From NCBI GenBank assembly GCA_025928935.1, contig JAICNB010000029.1:1-34566 (forward strand): DNA of 34,566 nt, written 5' to 3'. The translations under genes and the position numbers were made by a program. The notes under the pieces were generated by a model. That model did no database searches and had not been told where the DNA came from. It worked only from the letters and a program-made list of their open reading frames with translations. This document shows positions 6,566 to 14,387 of the stretch, one piece after another. Source of the DNA: Acidimicrobiia bacterium. GTDB taxonomy: Bacteria > Actinomycetota > Acidimicrobiia > Spongiisociales > ZC4RG35. Numbering within the stretch: the stretch's first letter is position 1; the number at the start of each line of letters is the position of its first letter.

Positions 6566-6907
6566 TCAACCATCGGCGACGACTGGCTCGACCCAGTCCA
6601 CGCTTTCCGCGTCCGCCCAGAGACGCTCCAGCCCGTAGAACTCGCGGGCGGGGGCCTGGAACAGATGCACGATCACGTCGCCGAAGTCGAGCAACACCCA
6701 TTCCGCTTCGACCCGACCCTCGCTCCGCAACGGCTTGAGAGCTAGCTCCTCGAACATCCGCTCCTCAACGTGTTCGGCGAGGGATTGGACATGAGGACGG
6801 GACGTCCCGGTGGCGATCACGAAGACGTCGGAGAGAACGAACAACCCTTCTACGTCGAGCAACACGATGTCCATGCCCTTTTTGCTGAAGATGGCGTCAG
6901 CCGCCAC
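6566..6907 (-). CDS. rsfS: Ribosomal silencing factor RsfS
   Basis: The 113-residue product has the RsfS (DUF143/Iojap) pattern: 'AADAIFSKKGMDIVLLDVEG', 'LSDVFVIATGTSRPHVQSLAEHVEE', 'GRVEAEWVLLDFGDVIVHLF' and 'REFYGLERLWAD' in the usual order and length. RsfS binds ribosomal protein L14 and blocks joining of the 50S and 30S subunits when nutrients are short. The start is GTG at 6907; a purine-rich GGAAGAG lies about 12 nt upstream. It follows nadD by 23 bp on the same strand, the standard nadD-rsfS pairing in Gram-positive bacteria, so co-transcription is likely. Confidence 0.95.
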   Translation of the reverse strand: MAADAIFSKKGMDIVLLDVEGLFVLSDVFVIATGTSRPHVQSLAEHVEERMFEELALKPLRSEGRVEAEWVLLDFGDVIVHLFQAPAREFYGLERLWADAESVDWVEPVVADG

Positions 6908-6930
6908 CCGGGCCTGTTCTCTTCCGCTGC

Positions 6931-7566
6931 CTACTGGGCTTCCTCCTGGTCCTTTGCGTCCACCACCCTATCGCCTATGGAAGATTGCGTGTAGATGCCG
7001 TGTGTCTCGATGAAATCGTGGACACCCGGCGTCACCAGGAAGCGATACGGGGCCCCCTCGGCCGCCATGCGACGGATCGACGTCGCACTGATGTCGAGCG
7101 CCGCCATCTCGAGGATGACCGCAGACGGGACGACCTCGATCACCTCGGAGAGGTCGTAGCCCGGTCGGGGGACCACCAGGATCCCGGCCCGTGCCACGAC
7201 CTCCTCCCATCGATGCCAAGTTGGCAGTCCGACGGCCGCATCGAAACCGAGGACCAAGAAAAGCTCCTCCTCCGCCGGAAACGAGAGCAGCGTGTCGATG
7301 GTGTAGGTAGGGCCGTCACGCTCGACCTCACGAAGATCGAGCTCGAACCCGAGTGTCCCGGCGATGGCCAGCGTCGTCATCTCCACCCGAATGCCCGCCG
7401 GCGTGATGGAGCGATCGTCGGTCTTCTGCCAGGGGTCGCCCGCCGGGATGAAGAGGACCCGGTCGAGACCGGCGGCGTGAAGAGCGGTCTCCCCGGCGTG
7501 GAGATGAGCGATGTGTATCGGGTCGAATGTCCCCCCGAGGATCCCGGTGCGCACGCGAGCGAGCAT
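6931..7566 (-). CDS. nadD: Nicotinate-nucleotide adenylyltransferase
   Basis: NadD adenylates nicotinate mononucleotide to deamido-NAD in NAD synthesis. The 211-residue product from ATG 7566 (MLARVRTGILGGTFDPIHIAH) has the nucleotidyltransferase signature GGTFDPIHIAH (residues 11-21), the middle 'LFIPAGDPWQK', 'FLVLGFDAAVGLPTWHRWEE', and the C-terminal ISATSIR motif. The frame is open upstream to 7725, but those extra residues lack family similarity; GTG 7554 is another possible start. Its 5' third (7328-7566) lies inside the reading frame of the upstream M23 peptidase in a different frame. rsfS follows after 23 bp. Confidence 0.94.
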   Translation of the reverse strand: MLARVRTGILGGTFDPIHIAHLHAGETALHAAGLDRVLFIPAGDPWQKTDDRSITPAGIRVEMTTLAIAGTLGFELDLREVERDGPTYTIDTLLSFPAEEELFLVLGFDAAVGLPTWHRWEEVVARAGILVVPRPGYDLSEVIEVVPSAVILEMAALDISATSIRRMAAEGAPYRFLVTPGVHDFIETHGIYTQSSIGDRVVDAKDQEEAQ

Positions 7567-8005
7567 ACGGCCCCGGTGGTGCCACGAGCCGGAGAGCACG
7601 TGTGATGTCGGTCTCCCGGCATCCAAGCTGAGACTCGGGATCGACATACTCCCCGTCGATGCGTGTGGACAGATGCACTCCTTCAGCGCCATGCGGGGAT
7701 CCGGACCTCGCCACCACGTCGCCACGTTGCACCGTTGCGCCCGATGACACCGATATCGACGACAGGTACGAGAGCGACACCTTGAACCCGGGGACTGGTT
7801 CGATGGTCACGGTCTTCATCCCGGCCACGGTGCCGGCGAAGGTAACACGTCCGGATGCGGGCGCCCGCACCGGGCTCCGGGAGGGTGCGGCGTAGTCGAT
7901 CCCCCAGTGACCCGCGTACGAACCGATCGGTGCATACTCGGCCACCACCGGCCCGTCGACCGGGGCAACCAGACAGACGGCTCCCACCAACAGCGCCAGA
8001 AGCAT
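7328..8005 (-). CDS. M23 family metallopeptidase (LytM-like) with out-of-frame tail over nadD
   Basis: The product starts with a hydrophobic export segment (residues 1-17). An M23 domain follows: 'GSYAGHWGIDYAAP' with zinc ligands H33 and D37, 'PVRAPASGRVTFAGTVAG', 'TVQRGDVVARSG', and 'VHLSTRIDGEYVDP' with H111 as the third ligand. The first His of the classical HxH is absent, as in many actinobacterial relatives that read CLHWGLR-like. M23 enzymes cleave peptidoglycan cross-bridges or stem peptides. A good ribosome site (GGGGAGGG) precedes ATG 8005. The conserved domain ends near residue 127; the remaining ~98 residues are Arg/Pro-rich and are encoded within nadD in another frame. Only 91 bp separate it from the divergent GAPDH-like gene. 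Confidence 0.82.
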   Translation of the reverse strand: MLLALLVGAVCLVAPVDGPVVAEYAPIGSYAGHWGIDYAAPSRSPVRAPASGRVTFAGTVAGMKTVTIEPVPGFKVSLSYLSSISVSSGATVQRGDVVARSGSPHGAEGVHLSTRIDGEYVDPESQLGCRETDITRALRLVAPPGPYARSRAHRDPRGDIRPDTHRSSPRRGDRSSRRRSRPGPLHPGGRPLAEDRRSLHHAGGHSGGDDDAGHRRDTRVRARSS

Positions 8006-8096
8006 CTCGATCCCTCCCCTTTTCCCAACCTATCGGTGTTCGTTTGGGGAGCCAAGGGGTATCAGCACTAGTTTCCGGGTCGCAGAAAGGACTCGA

Positions 8097-9116
8097 ATGA
8101 TGACAACACGTGTCGGGCTGATGGGGTTTGGCCGCATCGGGCGCAACGTCATGCGTCTCCTCCACAACCGGGCCGACCTCGACGTCGTGGCGATCAGCGA
8201 CATCGCCGACCCGGAGGCACTCACCTACCTGCTCAAGTACGACTCGATCTACGGCCGCTTCCCGGCGCCGGTCTCCTACGCCAGCGGAACGCTTTCCTAC
8301 GGTGACCGCAACGTCGCCTGGCTGGAAGCCAGGGAGCCGGGTGAGGCCGACTGGGGTGAGCTCGGGGTCGACGTAGTGCTGGAGACGACCAGCCGCTACC
8401 GCACCAAGGAGTCCCTCGACCAGCATCTCAAGGCGGGGGCGAAGAAGGTGATCCTGACCTCGAGCCCCGAGATCCCCGGTGAGATCCCGTTGCTGCTGAG
8501 GGGCATCAACGACGATGTACTGGGGCCGGACGTGGACCAGGTGGCGCTCGGCTCCAACACGTCCAACGCCGCCGCCCCCATCCTCGAGACCCTCGACGAG
8601 AGCGTCGGGATCAAGCGTGCCTACATGACCGTGGTCAAGGCGATGTCCAATGCAGGGCGTCTGGCCGACGTTCCGACCGACTCCTACCGGACCAGCCGGG
8701 CCGCCGGGGAGAACATCATCCCTGCGGAGACCAACTCGGCGGAGATCATCACCCAGGCGCTCCCCCGGCTCGAGGGAAAGCTCTCGGTGGTGGCGCTCAA
8801 CGTGCCCGTGGTCGACGGCTCCACCGTCGACATGGTGCTCGACGTCGATCGGGAGACCAGCAAGGAAGAGGTCAACTCGCTGGTCAAGACCGCCTGTGAG
8901 ACGGAGTACCAGGGAATCATCGAATATGTGGCCGACCCGATTGTTTCATCAGATGTGAGGTCTGTAGCCCACTCCGGCGTCTACGACAGCCTGGCCACGA
9001 TGGTGACGGGCGGGACCCTGGTGAAGACGATCACCTGGTTCAACAACGGCTGGGGCTACTCCAACCGGGTCGTCGAGGTCACCAGCATGGTCGCCGCCTA
9101 CCTCAACGGAGAGTGA
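8097..9116 (+). CDS. GAPDH-family pseudoenzyme (catalytic residues replaced)
   Basis: The 339-residue product aligns along its whole length with the GAPDH encoded immediately downstream. It keeps the NAD-binding start (GLMGFGRIGRNVMR), 'LLKYDSIYGRF', 'RAAGENIIP', and the end 'FNNGWGYSNRVVEV'. The active-site block is changed. The usual SNASCTTNSLAP becomes SNTSNAAAP, so the nucleophilic Cys is Asn157 and three residues are missing. The catalytic His of TTVHAYTN becomes Lys181 (TVVKAMSN). The phosphate-binding Arg of MRVPVPDG becomes Asn235 (LNVPVVDG). It therefore should not perform the GAPDH reaction. The frame is intact and well spaced: AAAGGA site 7 nt before the ATG, stop 2 bp before the next start. 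This argues for a maintained protein, perhaps a regulatory or structural partner of GAPDH. Confidence 0.85.
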   Translation: MMTTRVGLMGFGRIGRNVMRLLHNRADLDVVAISDIADPEALTYLLKYDSIYGRFPAPVSYASGTLSYGDRNVAWLEAREPGEADWGELGVDVVLETTSRYRTKESLDQHLKAGAKKVILTSSPEIPGEIPLLLRGINDDVLGPDVDQVALGSNTSNAAAPILETLDESVGIKRAYMTVVKAMSNAGRLADVPTDSYRTSRAAGENIIPAETNSAEIITQALPRLEGKLSVVALNVPVVDGSTVDMVLDVDRETSKEEVNSLVKTACETEYQGIIEYVADPIVSSDVRSVAHSGVYDSLATMVTGGTLVKTITWFNNGWGYSNRVVEVTSMVAAYLNGE

Positions 9117-9118
9117 AC

Positions 9119-10141
9119 ATGACAAACGTCGCAATCAATGGGTTCGGGCGAATCGGGCGGGCTGTGTTCCGCATCATTTCCTCCCGTCCGGATTCAGGTC
9201 TCAAGGTCGTGGCCATCAACGATCTGTCCGACGACGACATCCTGGCCTACCTCCTCGAGTACGACTCGGTCATGGGCCGCTTCGACGAAGAGGTCACGGT
9301 CGACGACGGCATCATGAAGGTCGGGGGCAACGAGATCCGAATGCTCATGGAGCGGGACCCGTCCAAGCTCCCCTGGAAGGACCTCGACGTCGACATCGTC
9401 ATCGAGTCGACCGGGGTGTTCCGGGACAGGGCGGCCAACCAGAAGCACATCGACGCCGGGGCGAAGCGGGTGATCCTCACGGTTCCGGCCAAGGACAAGG
9501 TGGACGAGACAGTGGTCCTTGGCGTGAACGACGATCAGCTGGATGCCGGGGACATCATCGTGTCCAACGCCTCCTGCACTACCAACTCACTCGCCCCGCT
9601 GGCCAAGGTGCTCGACGACAGCTTCGGGATCCGGAAGGGCGTCATGACGACGGTGCACGCATACACCAATGACCAGGTGCTGGCCGACGTGCCACACAAG
9701 GACCTGCGCCGGAGCCGGGCTGCCACCGAGAACATCATTCCCACGACGACCGGGGCTGCCGCCGCCATCGGTGAGGTGGTCCCAAACCTGGCCGGGAAGC
9801 TGGACGGGATGGCGATGCGGGTGCCGGTGCCCGATGGCTCGACGGTCGACCTGGTCGTGGAACTGGATCGGGACGTCACCGTGGAGGAAGTCAACGCGGC
9901 GGTCAGGGCCGCGGCCGAGGGACCGATGGCCGGGATCATGGAGTACGTCGAGGATCCCATCGTGTCGACCGACATCATCGGCAACCCTCATTCGTCCATC
10001 TTCGACGCCGGAGGGACCCAGGTCCTCGGCGGCAACCTGGTCAAAGTGATGTCCTGGTACGACAACGAGTGGGGCTACTCGAACCGTGTCGTCGACCTGG
10101 CCCAGCGTCTATCCGAGGTCATGGAGAAGGAGCCCGCCTGA
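9119..10141 (+). CDS. gap: Glyceraldehyde-3-phosphate dehydrogenase, type I
   Basis: The enzyme converts glyceraldehyde 3-phosphate plus NAD and phosphate to 1,3-bisphosphoglycerate in the cytoplasm. The 340-residue product has the Rossmann start INGFGRIGR, the active-site block SNASCTTN with nucleophile C153, catalytic H180 in TTVHAYTND, the phosphate-site motifs 'TTTGAAAAIGEV' and R234 in 'MRVPVPDGSTVD', and the terminal 'YDNEWGYSNRV'. ATG 9119 is preferred over GTG 9113 because GGAGAG is placed well for it. It lies 2 bp after the stop of the pseudo-GAPDH gene, so the two are surely co-transcribed. pgk and tpi, the usual followers, are absent here; a terminator follows at 10196. Confidence 0.97.
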   Translation: MTNVAINGFGRIGRAVFRIISSRPDSGLKVVAINDLSDDDILAYLLEYDSVMGRFDEEVTVDDGIMKVGGNEIRMLMERDPSKLPWKDLDVDIVIESTGVFRDRAANQKHIDAGAKRVILTVPAKDKVDETVVLGVNDDQLDAGDIIVSNASCTTNSLAPLAKVLDDSFGIRKGVMTTVHAYTNDQVLADVPHKDLRRSRAATENIIPTTTGAAAAIGEVVPNLAGKLDGMAMRVPVPDGSTVDLVVELDRDVTVEEVNAAVRAAAEGPMAGIMEYVEDPIVSTDIIGNPHSSIFDAGGTQVLGGNLVKVMSWYDNEWGYSNRVVDLAQRLSEVMEKEPA

Positions 10142-10195
10142 AGGCGTCATTCTGACCGAACGGCGGGCGGCGCCGGACTTCGCTCAGCGGTGTCT

Positions 10196-10217
10196 CGAAC
10201 CTTGGGTTCGCTGTTTT
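10196..10217 (+). terminator. Rho-independent terminator after gap
   Basis: CGAACC (10196-10201), loop TTG, GGTTCG (10205-10210), then CTGTTTT. The hairpin with T-rich tail lies 55 bp after the gap stop codon and just before the end of the convergent response-regulator gene. Confidence 0.6.
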
Positions 10218-10218
10218 C

Positions 10219-10584
10219 CTACTCCAGGAGCGACAGGACTGTCGAGCGGAAGTCGTTGGGTTGGAAAGGCTTGGTGACGAAGGCGTCGGCGCCGCCTTCG
10301 TTCGCCCGACGACGGGACTCCTCCTCGGCGTGGGCAGTCAGCACCACGACCGGGATGGTCTTGGTCGAAGGGTCACGACGGATGCGGTCGAGGACCTCCC
10401 AACCGTCCATACCCGGGAGCCCGATGTCGAGGACGACCAGATCGGGCGACTCGGAACCGACCGCGGCCAGACCGGTCTTGCCGTCCTCCCGGGTGACGAT
10501 CTCGAGGTCGGCTGCGCGGAGACAGACTTCGATCAGCCGTCTGATCACGGCCGAGTCCTCCACGACGAGTATCCGCGAGCCCAT
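10219..10584 (-). CDS. Single-domain response regulator (CheY-like receiver)
   Basis: The 121-residue product consists of one receiver domain: acidic pocket E9/D10 in ILVVEDS, phospho-acceptor D53 in 'VVLDIGLPGMDGWEV', T83 in 'VVVLTAHAEE', and K105 in 'AFVTKPF'. There is no output domain, so it must act by binding a partner or as a phosphotransfer step. No histidine kinase is in the window. ATG 10584 is preferred to GTG 10593 because AGGTGA sits 7 nt before it. It is convergent with gap and lies downstream of the MoxR-VWA pair on the same strand, separated by a terminator-like hairpin. Confidence 0.93.
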   Translation of the reverse strand: MGSRILVVEDSAVIRRLIEVCLRAADLEIVTREDGKTGLAAVGSESPDLVVLDIGLPGMDGWEVLDRIRRDPSTKTIPVVVLTAHAEEESRRRANEGGADAFVTKPFQPNDFRSTVLSLLE

Positions 10585-10638
10585 TTCTTTCACCTCTGGT
10601 CCTGGAGCCCATAGATGGGCCTGTGCCTCATCATCGGC

Positions 10639-10652
10639 AAAAGCGCCCTTTT
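10639..10652 (-). terminator. Short terminator-like hairpin after VWA gene
   Basis: On the minus strand AAAAG-GGCG-CTTTT forms a 5-bp stem ending in four T, only 3 bp after the stop codon of the VWA-domain gene. It probably separates that operon from the response-regulator gene. Confidence 0.45.
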
Positions 10653-10655
10653 GGT

Positions 10656-12074
10656 TTAGGCATTCTGGGCGGCTCGGGTCCCCGGGAGCGTCAGTTCCTC
10701 GATGAACTGCTCCAACTGACGCAATGTGCGCACCTCATGCACCGACGTGCAGTGTGTTGCGTAGTGGGACATCGCCGAGTCGCCGGTGTCCCAATAGGCC
10801 CTCGGCTCGGGGTTGAGCCAAACGAGCGCCCGCGCCGATGCGGCGATCTCACCCAGGACTTTGTCCCGGGGTGCCCGGTAGTTGTTCCGGGCGTCACCGG
10901 TGACGATCACCGTCGTCCGAGGCGTCAGCTGCCGACCATATCTCGCGTTGAAGGTCTCCAGGGAGTTCCCGTAGTCGGAGTGGCCGTCCAGCCAGACCAC
11001 CTCCGCCTCAGTCGTCACCCTTAGCAGTGCGGATCCGAAGTCGACCCCGGCCCCGAAGAAATCGGTGACCTCATCGATGGTGTCGACGAAGGCGAACGAG
11101 CGCAGCTTGGAGAAATGGGTCGCCATGGCGTGGGTGAACTGCAGCGTGAATCGGGAGAAAGTGGCCATCGAGCCGCTGATGTCGCAGAGCAGCCAGACCT
11201 CGGGTCGGTGAGGCCGGGGATGGCGGAACTGAGGCTCGACGGGCACTCCACCCGTGGCCAGCGACTTTCGCATGGTACGGCGAAAGTCGAGACGGCCCGC
11301 TCGCTTGCGACGGCGCCGGGCCAGCCTGGCAGCGAGCTTCCTTGTCAGAGGCCCGATCGCCGCCTCCATCTCCTGGAGGTCCTTGGTGGTGGCGTGCATC
11401 AGGTCGATGTCCTCGATCAGCGGGCGGCGAAGGGTACGGGCCACCGCGTCACGACCCCGATCTGCGACCAAACGGCGGCGGATCTCTTCCTCGATCTCCT
11501 GGCGAAGCTGTTCGAGACGGGCCTCGACCTCCTCGCGCAGCAACCGCCGGTCGAATTCGGACAGCTCCTCATCCTGCGTGAGGGCATCGATCAACCGAGC
11601 CTCGAGATCGGCGAGGTCGAGACGTCGAAGGGTCCGGTACAGGTAATAGGTGCCACCTACCGGCCGTCCCGGCTCCATCCCGGCCAGCTCATCCACGGCC
11701 GTCCTGACGCCTCGCCGCATCGCCTCCTCGTCGAGGCCGGCAAGAGCCTGGAGCAGGTCATCGAGCAGGGCGTCGATGTCGAACGGCGCCCGATCCGATC
11801 CATCCGCCGAAGGCAGGTCGGGTCGGGTTCCTTCCTCGACCGGTGTCGAATCCGGGAGCGGGACCGTCGAGAAGTAGACGTCGAAAGCCGTGTCGAAGGC
11901 GCGCTCGTGACGCTGGTTCTTGATCAGCGTGGCACGCAGCGTCTCCCGGAGGGCCACACGGTCACCGATCTCGATGGCCTCGACCGCCCGCATCCCATCG
12001 ATGGCCTCCACCATCGATACCGGCACGCCGGCCGCCCTCAGCTCGTCGATGAAGCCGGTGATGACGCCGAGCAC
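10656..12074 (-). CDS. VWA domain-containing CoxE-like protein
   Basis: The 472-residue protein starts with the CoxE-type helical region ('GFIDELRAAGVPVSMVEAIDG', residues 7-27). A long acidic/basic helical middle (about 160-265) follows. The C-terminal VWA domain has a MIDAS motif D298-x-S300-x-S302 in 'WLLCDISGSMATFSRFT' and 'VDTIDEVTDFF'. VWA proteins of this group pair with MoxR AAA+ ATPases and act as metal-dependent chaperone or insertion factors, as CoxD/CoxE do in carbon monoxide dehydrogenase maturation. It begins with GTG 12074, one base after the MoxR stop (TGA-C-GTG), so translation is coupled. No CO dehydrogenase genes are in view, so the client is unknown. Confidence 0.9.
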   Translation of the reverse strand: MLGVITGFIDELRAAGVPVSMVEAIDGMRAVEAIEIGDRVALRETLRATLIKNQRHERAFDTAFDVYFSTVPLPDSTPVEEGTRPDLPSADGSDRAPFDIDALLDDLLQALAGLDEEAMRRGVRTAVDELAGMEPGRPVGGTYYLYRTLRRLDLADLEARLIDALTQDEELSEFDRRLLREEVEARLEQLRQEIEEEIRRRLVADRGRDAVARTLRRPLIEDIDLMHATTKDLQEMEAAIGPLTRKLAARLARRRRKRAGRLDFRRTMRKSLATGGVPVEPQFRHPRPHRPEVWLLCDISGSMATFSRFTLQFTHAMATHFSKLRSFAFVDTIDEVTDFFGAGVDFGSALLRVTTEAEVVWLDGHSDYGNSLETFNARYGRQLTPRTTVIVTGDARNNYRAPRDKVLGEIAASARALVWLNPEPRAYWDTGDSAMSHYATHCTSVHEVRTLRQLEQFIEELTLPGTRAAQNA

Positions 12075-12075
12075 G

Positions 12076-12939
12076 TCAGGCTTGAGGGCTCGAGGTCAGT
12101 TCCTTGGCCGCCTTCTCGATGTCTGTCTGGTACTTGAGGAGCACGTGAAGGGTGTCCCCCAGGATGTCCTCGTCGACATCGTCGATCGAGAGGGCGAGCA
12201 AGGTCCTGGCCCAATCGATCGTCTCCGAAACCGAGGGCGCCTTCTTCAGATCGAGGCTTCGGATCGACCGGGCCACCCGCGCCACCTGGGCAGCGAGGTG
12301 CTCGGACAAACCGGGGACACGTGCCGCCAGGATCTCCTGCTCCCGCTGGGCATCGGGATAGTCGATGTGAAGGAAGAGACAGCGCCGTTTCAAGGCCTCA
12401 CTCAGCTCCCTGGTGTTGTTGGAGGTGAGCACCACCATCGGCTGGGTCCTGGCTTCCATCGTGCCCAGCTCGGGGATGGAGACCTGGAAATCGGAGAGGA
12501 TCTCCAGCAACAGCGCCTCGGTCTCGACCTCGACGCGATCCACCTCGTCGATGAGGAGGACCACGGGATTCTCCGACCTGATTGCCTCGAGGAGGGGCCT
12601 GGTGAGGAGGAAATCCTCGGAGAAGATGTCCTGCTCGATCTCCTCCCAGTCATGGTCGACATCAGCCTGGATTCGCAGGAGTTGCTTCTTGTAGTTCCAC
12701 TCATACAGGGCCTTGGCCTCGTCCAACCCCTCGTAACACTGGAGACGGATCAGGTCCTTCCCGGTGACCCGTGACAGCGCTTTGGCCAACTCGGTCTTCC
12801 CCACCCCGGCGGGACCCTCGACCAGGATCGGTTTGTCGAGACGGTTGGCGAGGAAGACGACCTGTGAGATGCGGTCATCGGGGAGGTAGTCGACCGACCT
12901 CAAGGCTGCGGCTACCGCCTGTGGCGATTCGAGATTCAT
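12076..12939 (-). CDS. MoxR family AAA+ ATPase (CoxD-like)
   Basis: The 287-residue ATPase shows Walker A GPAGVGKT (42-49), the MoxR-typical 'LIRLQCYEGLDEAKALYEWN' (split across 63-82), Walker B LLIDEVD (128-134), sensor 'VVLTSNNTRELSEALKRRC' and a lid domain with 'APSVSETIDWARTL'. MoxR ATPases remodel or activate partner enzymes together with VWA proteins; the partner here is the gene that follows by one base. ATG 12939 has AGGAG eight nt upstream. The gene is divergent from trkA across 116 bp that must hold both promoters. Confidence 0.94.
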   Translation of the reverse strand: MNLESPQAVAAALRSVDYLPDDRISQVVFLANRLDKPILVEGPAGVGKTELAKALSRVTGKDLIRLQCYEGLDEAKALYEWNYKKQLLRIQADVDHDWEEIEQDIFSEDFLLTRPLLEAIRSENPVVLLIDEVDRVEVETEALLLEILSDFQVSIPELGTMEARTQPMVVLTSNNTRELSEALKRRCLFLHIDYPDAQREQEILAARVPGLSEHLAAQVARVARSIRSLDLKKAPSVSETIDWARTLLALSIDDVDEDILGDTLHVLLKYQTDIEKAAKELTSSPQA

Positions 12940-13055
12940 CTGGCTCCTGAATTGAAGGTGAACATTGTACGGGCGGAGGCAGAACCGCCGCCGTGGCGCG
13001 GATCCCGTGACCCGGGTCTAGCCTGACCGCTCGTGCCCAGGGCAGCACAACTGCG

Positions 13056-14387
13056 ATGCGGATAATCATCATCGGTGCCGGGGCGGTCGGCTCCTACCTC
13101 GCCGAGCGCCTCTCGGCCGAGGGCCAAGACGTCGTGGTCGTCGATGACAACGAGACTCGGGCGACGGAGTTGCAGGACCGAATCGACGCGCTGGTGCTGG
13201 TGGGGAATGGTGCCAGCATCCACACCCTGGAGGAGGCCGGAGCGGCCAAGGCGGACCTCTTTATCGCCGTCTCTAATTCCGACGGGGCAAACGTCCTCGC
13301 ATGCCATGCTGCCAAGGACCTGGGTGCACGCACCACCATCGCCCGCATCGAAGACCCTGAGATCAGGGAGGGCACTGACACCCTGGGGGTCGACGTTGTC
13401 ATCGACCCATCGGCCACCGCTGCCGAGGAGCTGGTCGAGATCGTGGGCTTTGGCGGGGCCTCGGAGATGATCCAGTTCGCCGACGGCAAATTGGTGATGG
13501 TCGGGGGGCGGGTGGCGCCAAACGCGCCCATCACCAAGGGCCCGCTCAGCCTACTTCGATTGCGCACCGCTGACTGGGGATGGGTGGTAGCGGCCCTGGT
13601 TCGAGAGGGGCTGACCATCGTCGCGCACGGCGACACCGAGGTTCAGGCCGGTGACCACGCCCTCGTTATGACAACCGACGACAAGGTCGACGCAGCCCTG
13701 CGCATGATCGGAGTCGAGCGTCGGCAGTTGGAGCGAGCATTGATCCTCGGGAGCACCCGATTCGCCGAGCTCGTCGTCACGGCAATGCTCGAGAAGGGTC
13801 TCCCAGTCGTCCTGATCGACGAGGACGCGGCACGTTGCGCCAAGCTGGCGACCAGGCATCCGAAGGCACTCGTCATCAAAGGCGACCCGACCGACCCCGA
13901 AGTCCTCGGCGACCTGGACATCGGCAAGAGAGACGTGGCCCTTGGGCTCAGCGGGTGGGACGAGGTCAATCTGATGGGCTGCTTGGTGGCCAAGGCTCTG
14001 GGAGCCGGCATGGTGATCTCCCGTTTCAACCGAATTCCCTATGTCAGCCTTCTCTCAGGTGTCGGGATCGACGCCGCGGTCTCGATCCGGCTCATGGCTG
14101 CCAGCGCCATTCTCCGCTTCGTACGGCAGGGTCAGGTGGAACAAGTCGCGACGTTCACCGACACGGATGCAGAGGCGATCGAGATCGAGGTGGCCAACGG
14201 CGCTGAGGCGGTTGGCAAGAGCCTTCTCGAGCTGAGGCTCCCGGTGGGTGTCATCATCGGCGGCATCTCCCGGAACGGCACCACGTTCGTCCCGGACGGG
14301 TCGACCGTGATAAGGGCGGGAGATCACATCATCTTCTTCGCAATCCCTATCGAGATCGGGGAATCATCCGCTTTGTTCACCCGATGA
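13056..14387 (+). CDS. trkA: Trk system potassium uptake protein TrkA
   Basis: TrkA is the cytoplasmic NAD(H)-binding gating subunit of the Trk K+ channel. The 443-residue product has two RCK modules in tandem: first nucleotide-binding motif GAGAVG (7-12) with acidic VVDDN at strand end, TrkA_C domain near 140-215, then a second Rossmann domain from about 225 and a second TrkA_C domain near 365-443. The second glycine motif is degenerate (LILGSTRFAE), so only the first module may bind NAD tightly. Start ATG 13056 has no clear ribosome site. It overlaps trkH by 4 bp (ATGA), indicating coupled translation. Confidence 0.95.
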   Translation: MRIIIIGAGAVGSYLAERLSAEGQDVVVVDDNETRATELQDRIDALVLVGNGASIHTLEEAGAAKADLFIAVSNSDGANVLACHAAKDLGARTTIARIEDPEIREGTDTLGVDVVIDPSATAAEELVEIVGFGGASEMIQFADGKLVMVGGRVAPNAPITKGPLSLLRLRTADWGWVVAALVREGLTIVAHGDTEVQAGDHALVMTTDDKVDAALRMIGVERRQLERALILGSTRFAELVVTAMLEKGLPVVLIDEDAARCAKLATRHPKALVIKGDPTDPEVLGDLDIGKRDVALGLSGWDEVNLMGCLVAKALGAGMVISRFNRIPYVSLLSGVGIDAAVSIRLMAASAILRFVRQGQVEQVATFTDTDAEAIEIEVANGAEAVGKSLLELRLPVGVIIGGISRNGTTFVPDGSTVIRAGDHIIFFAIPIEIGESSALFTR

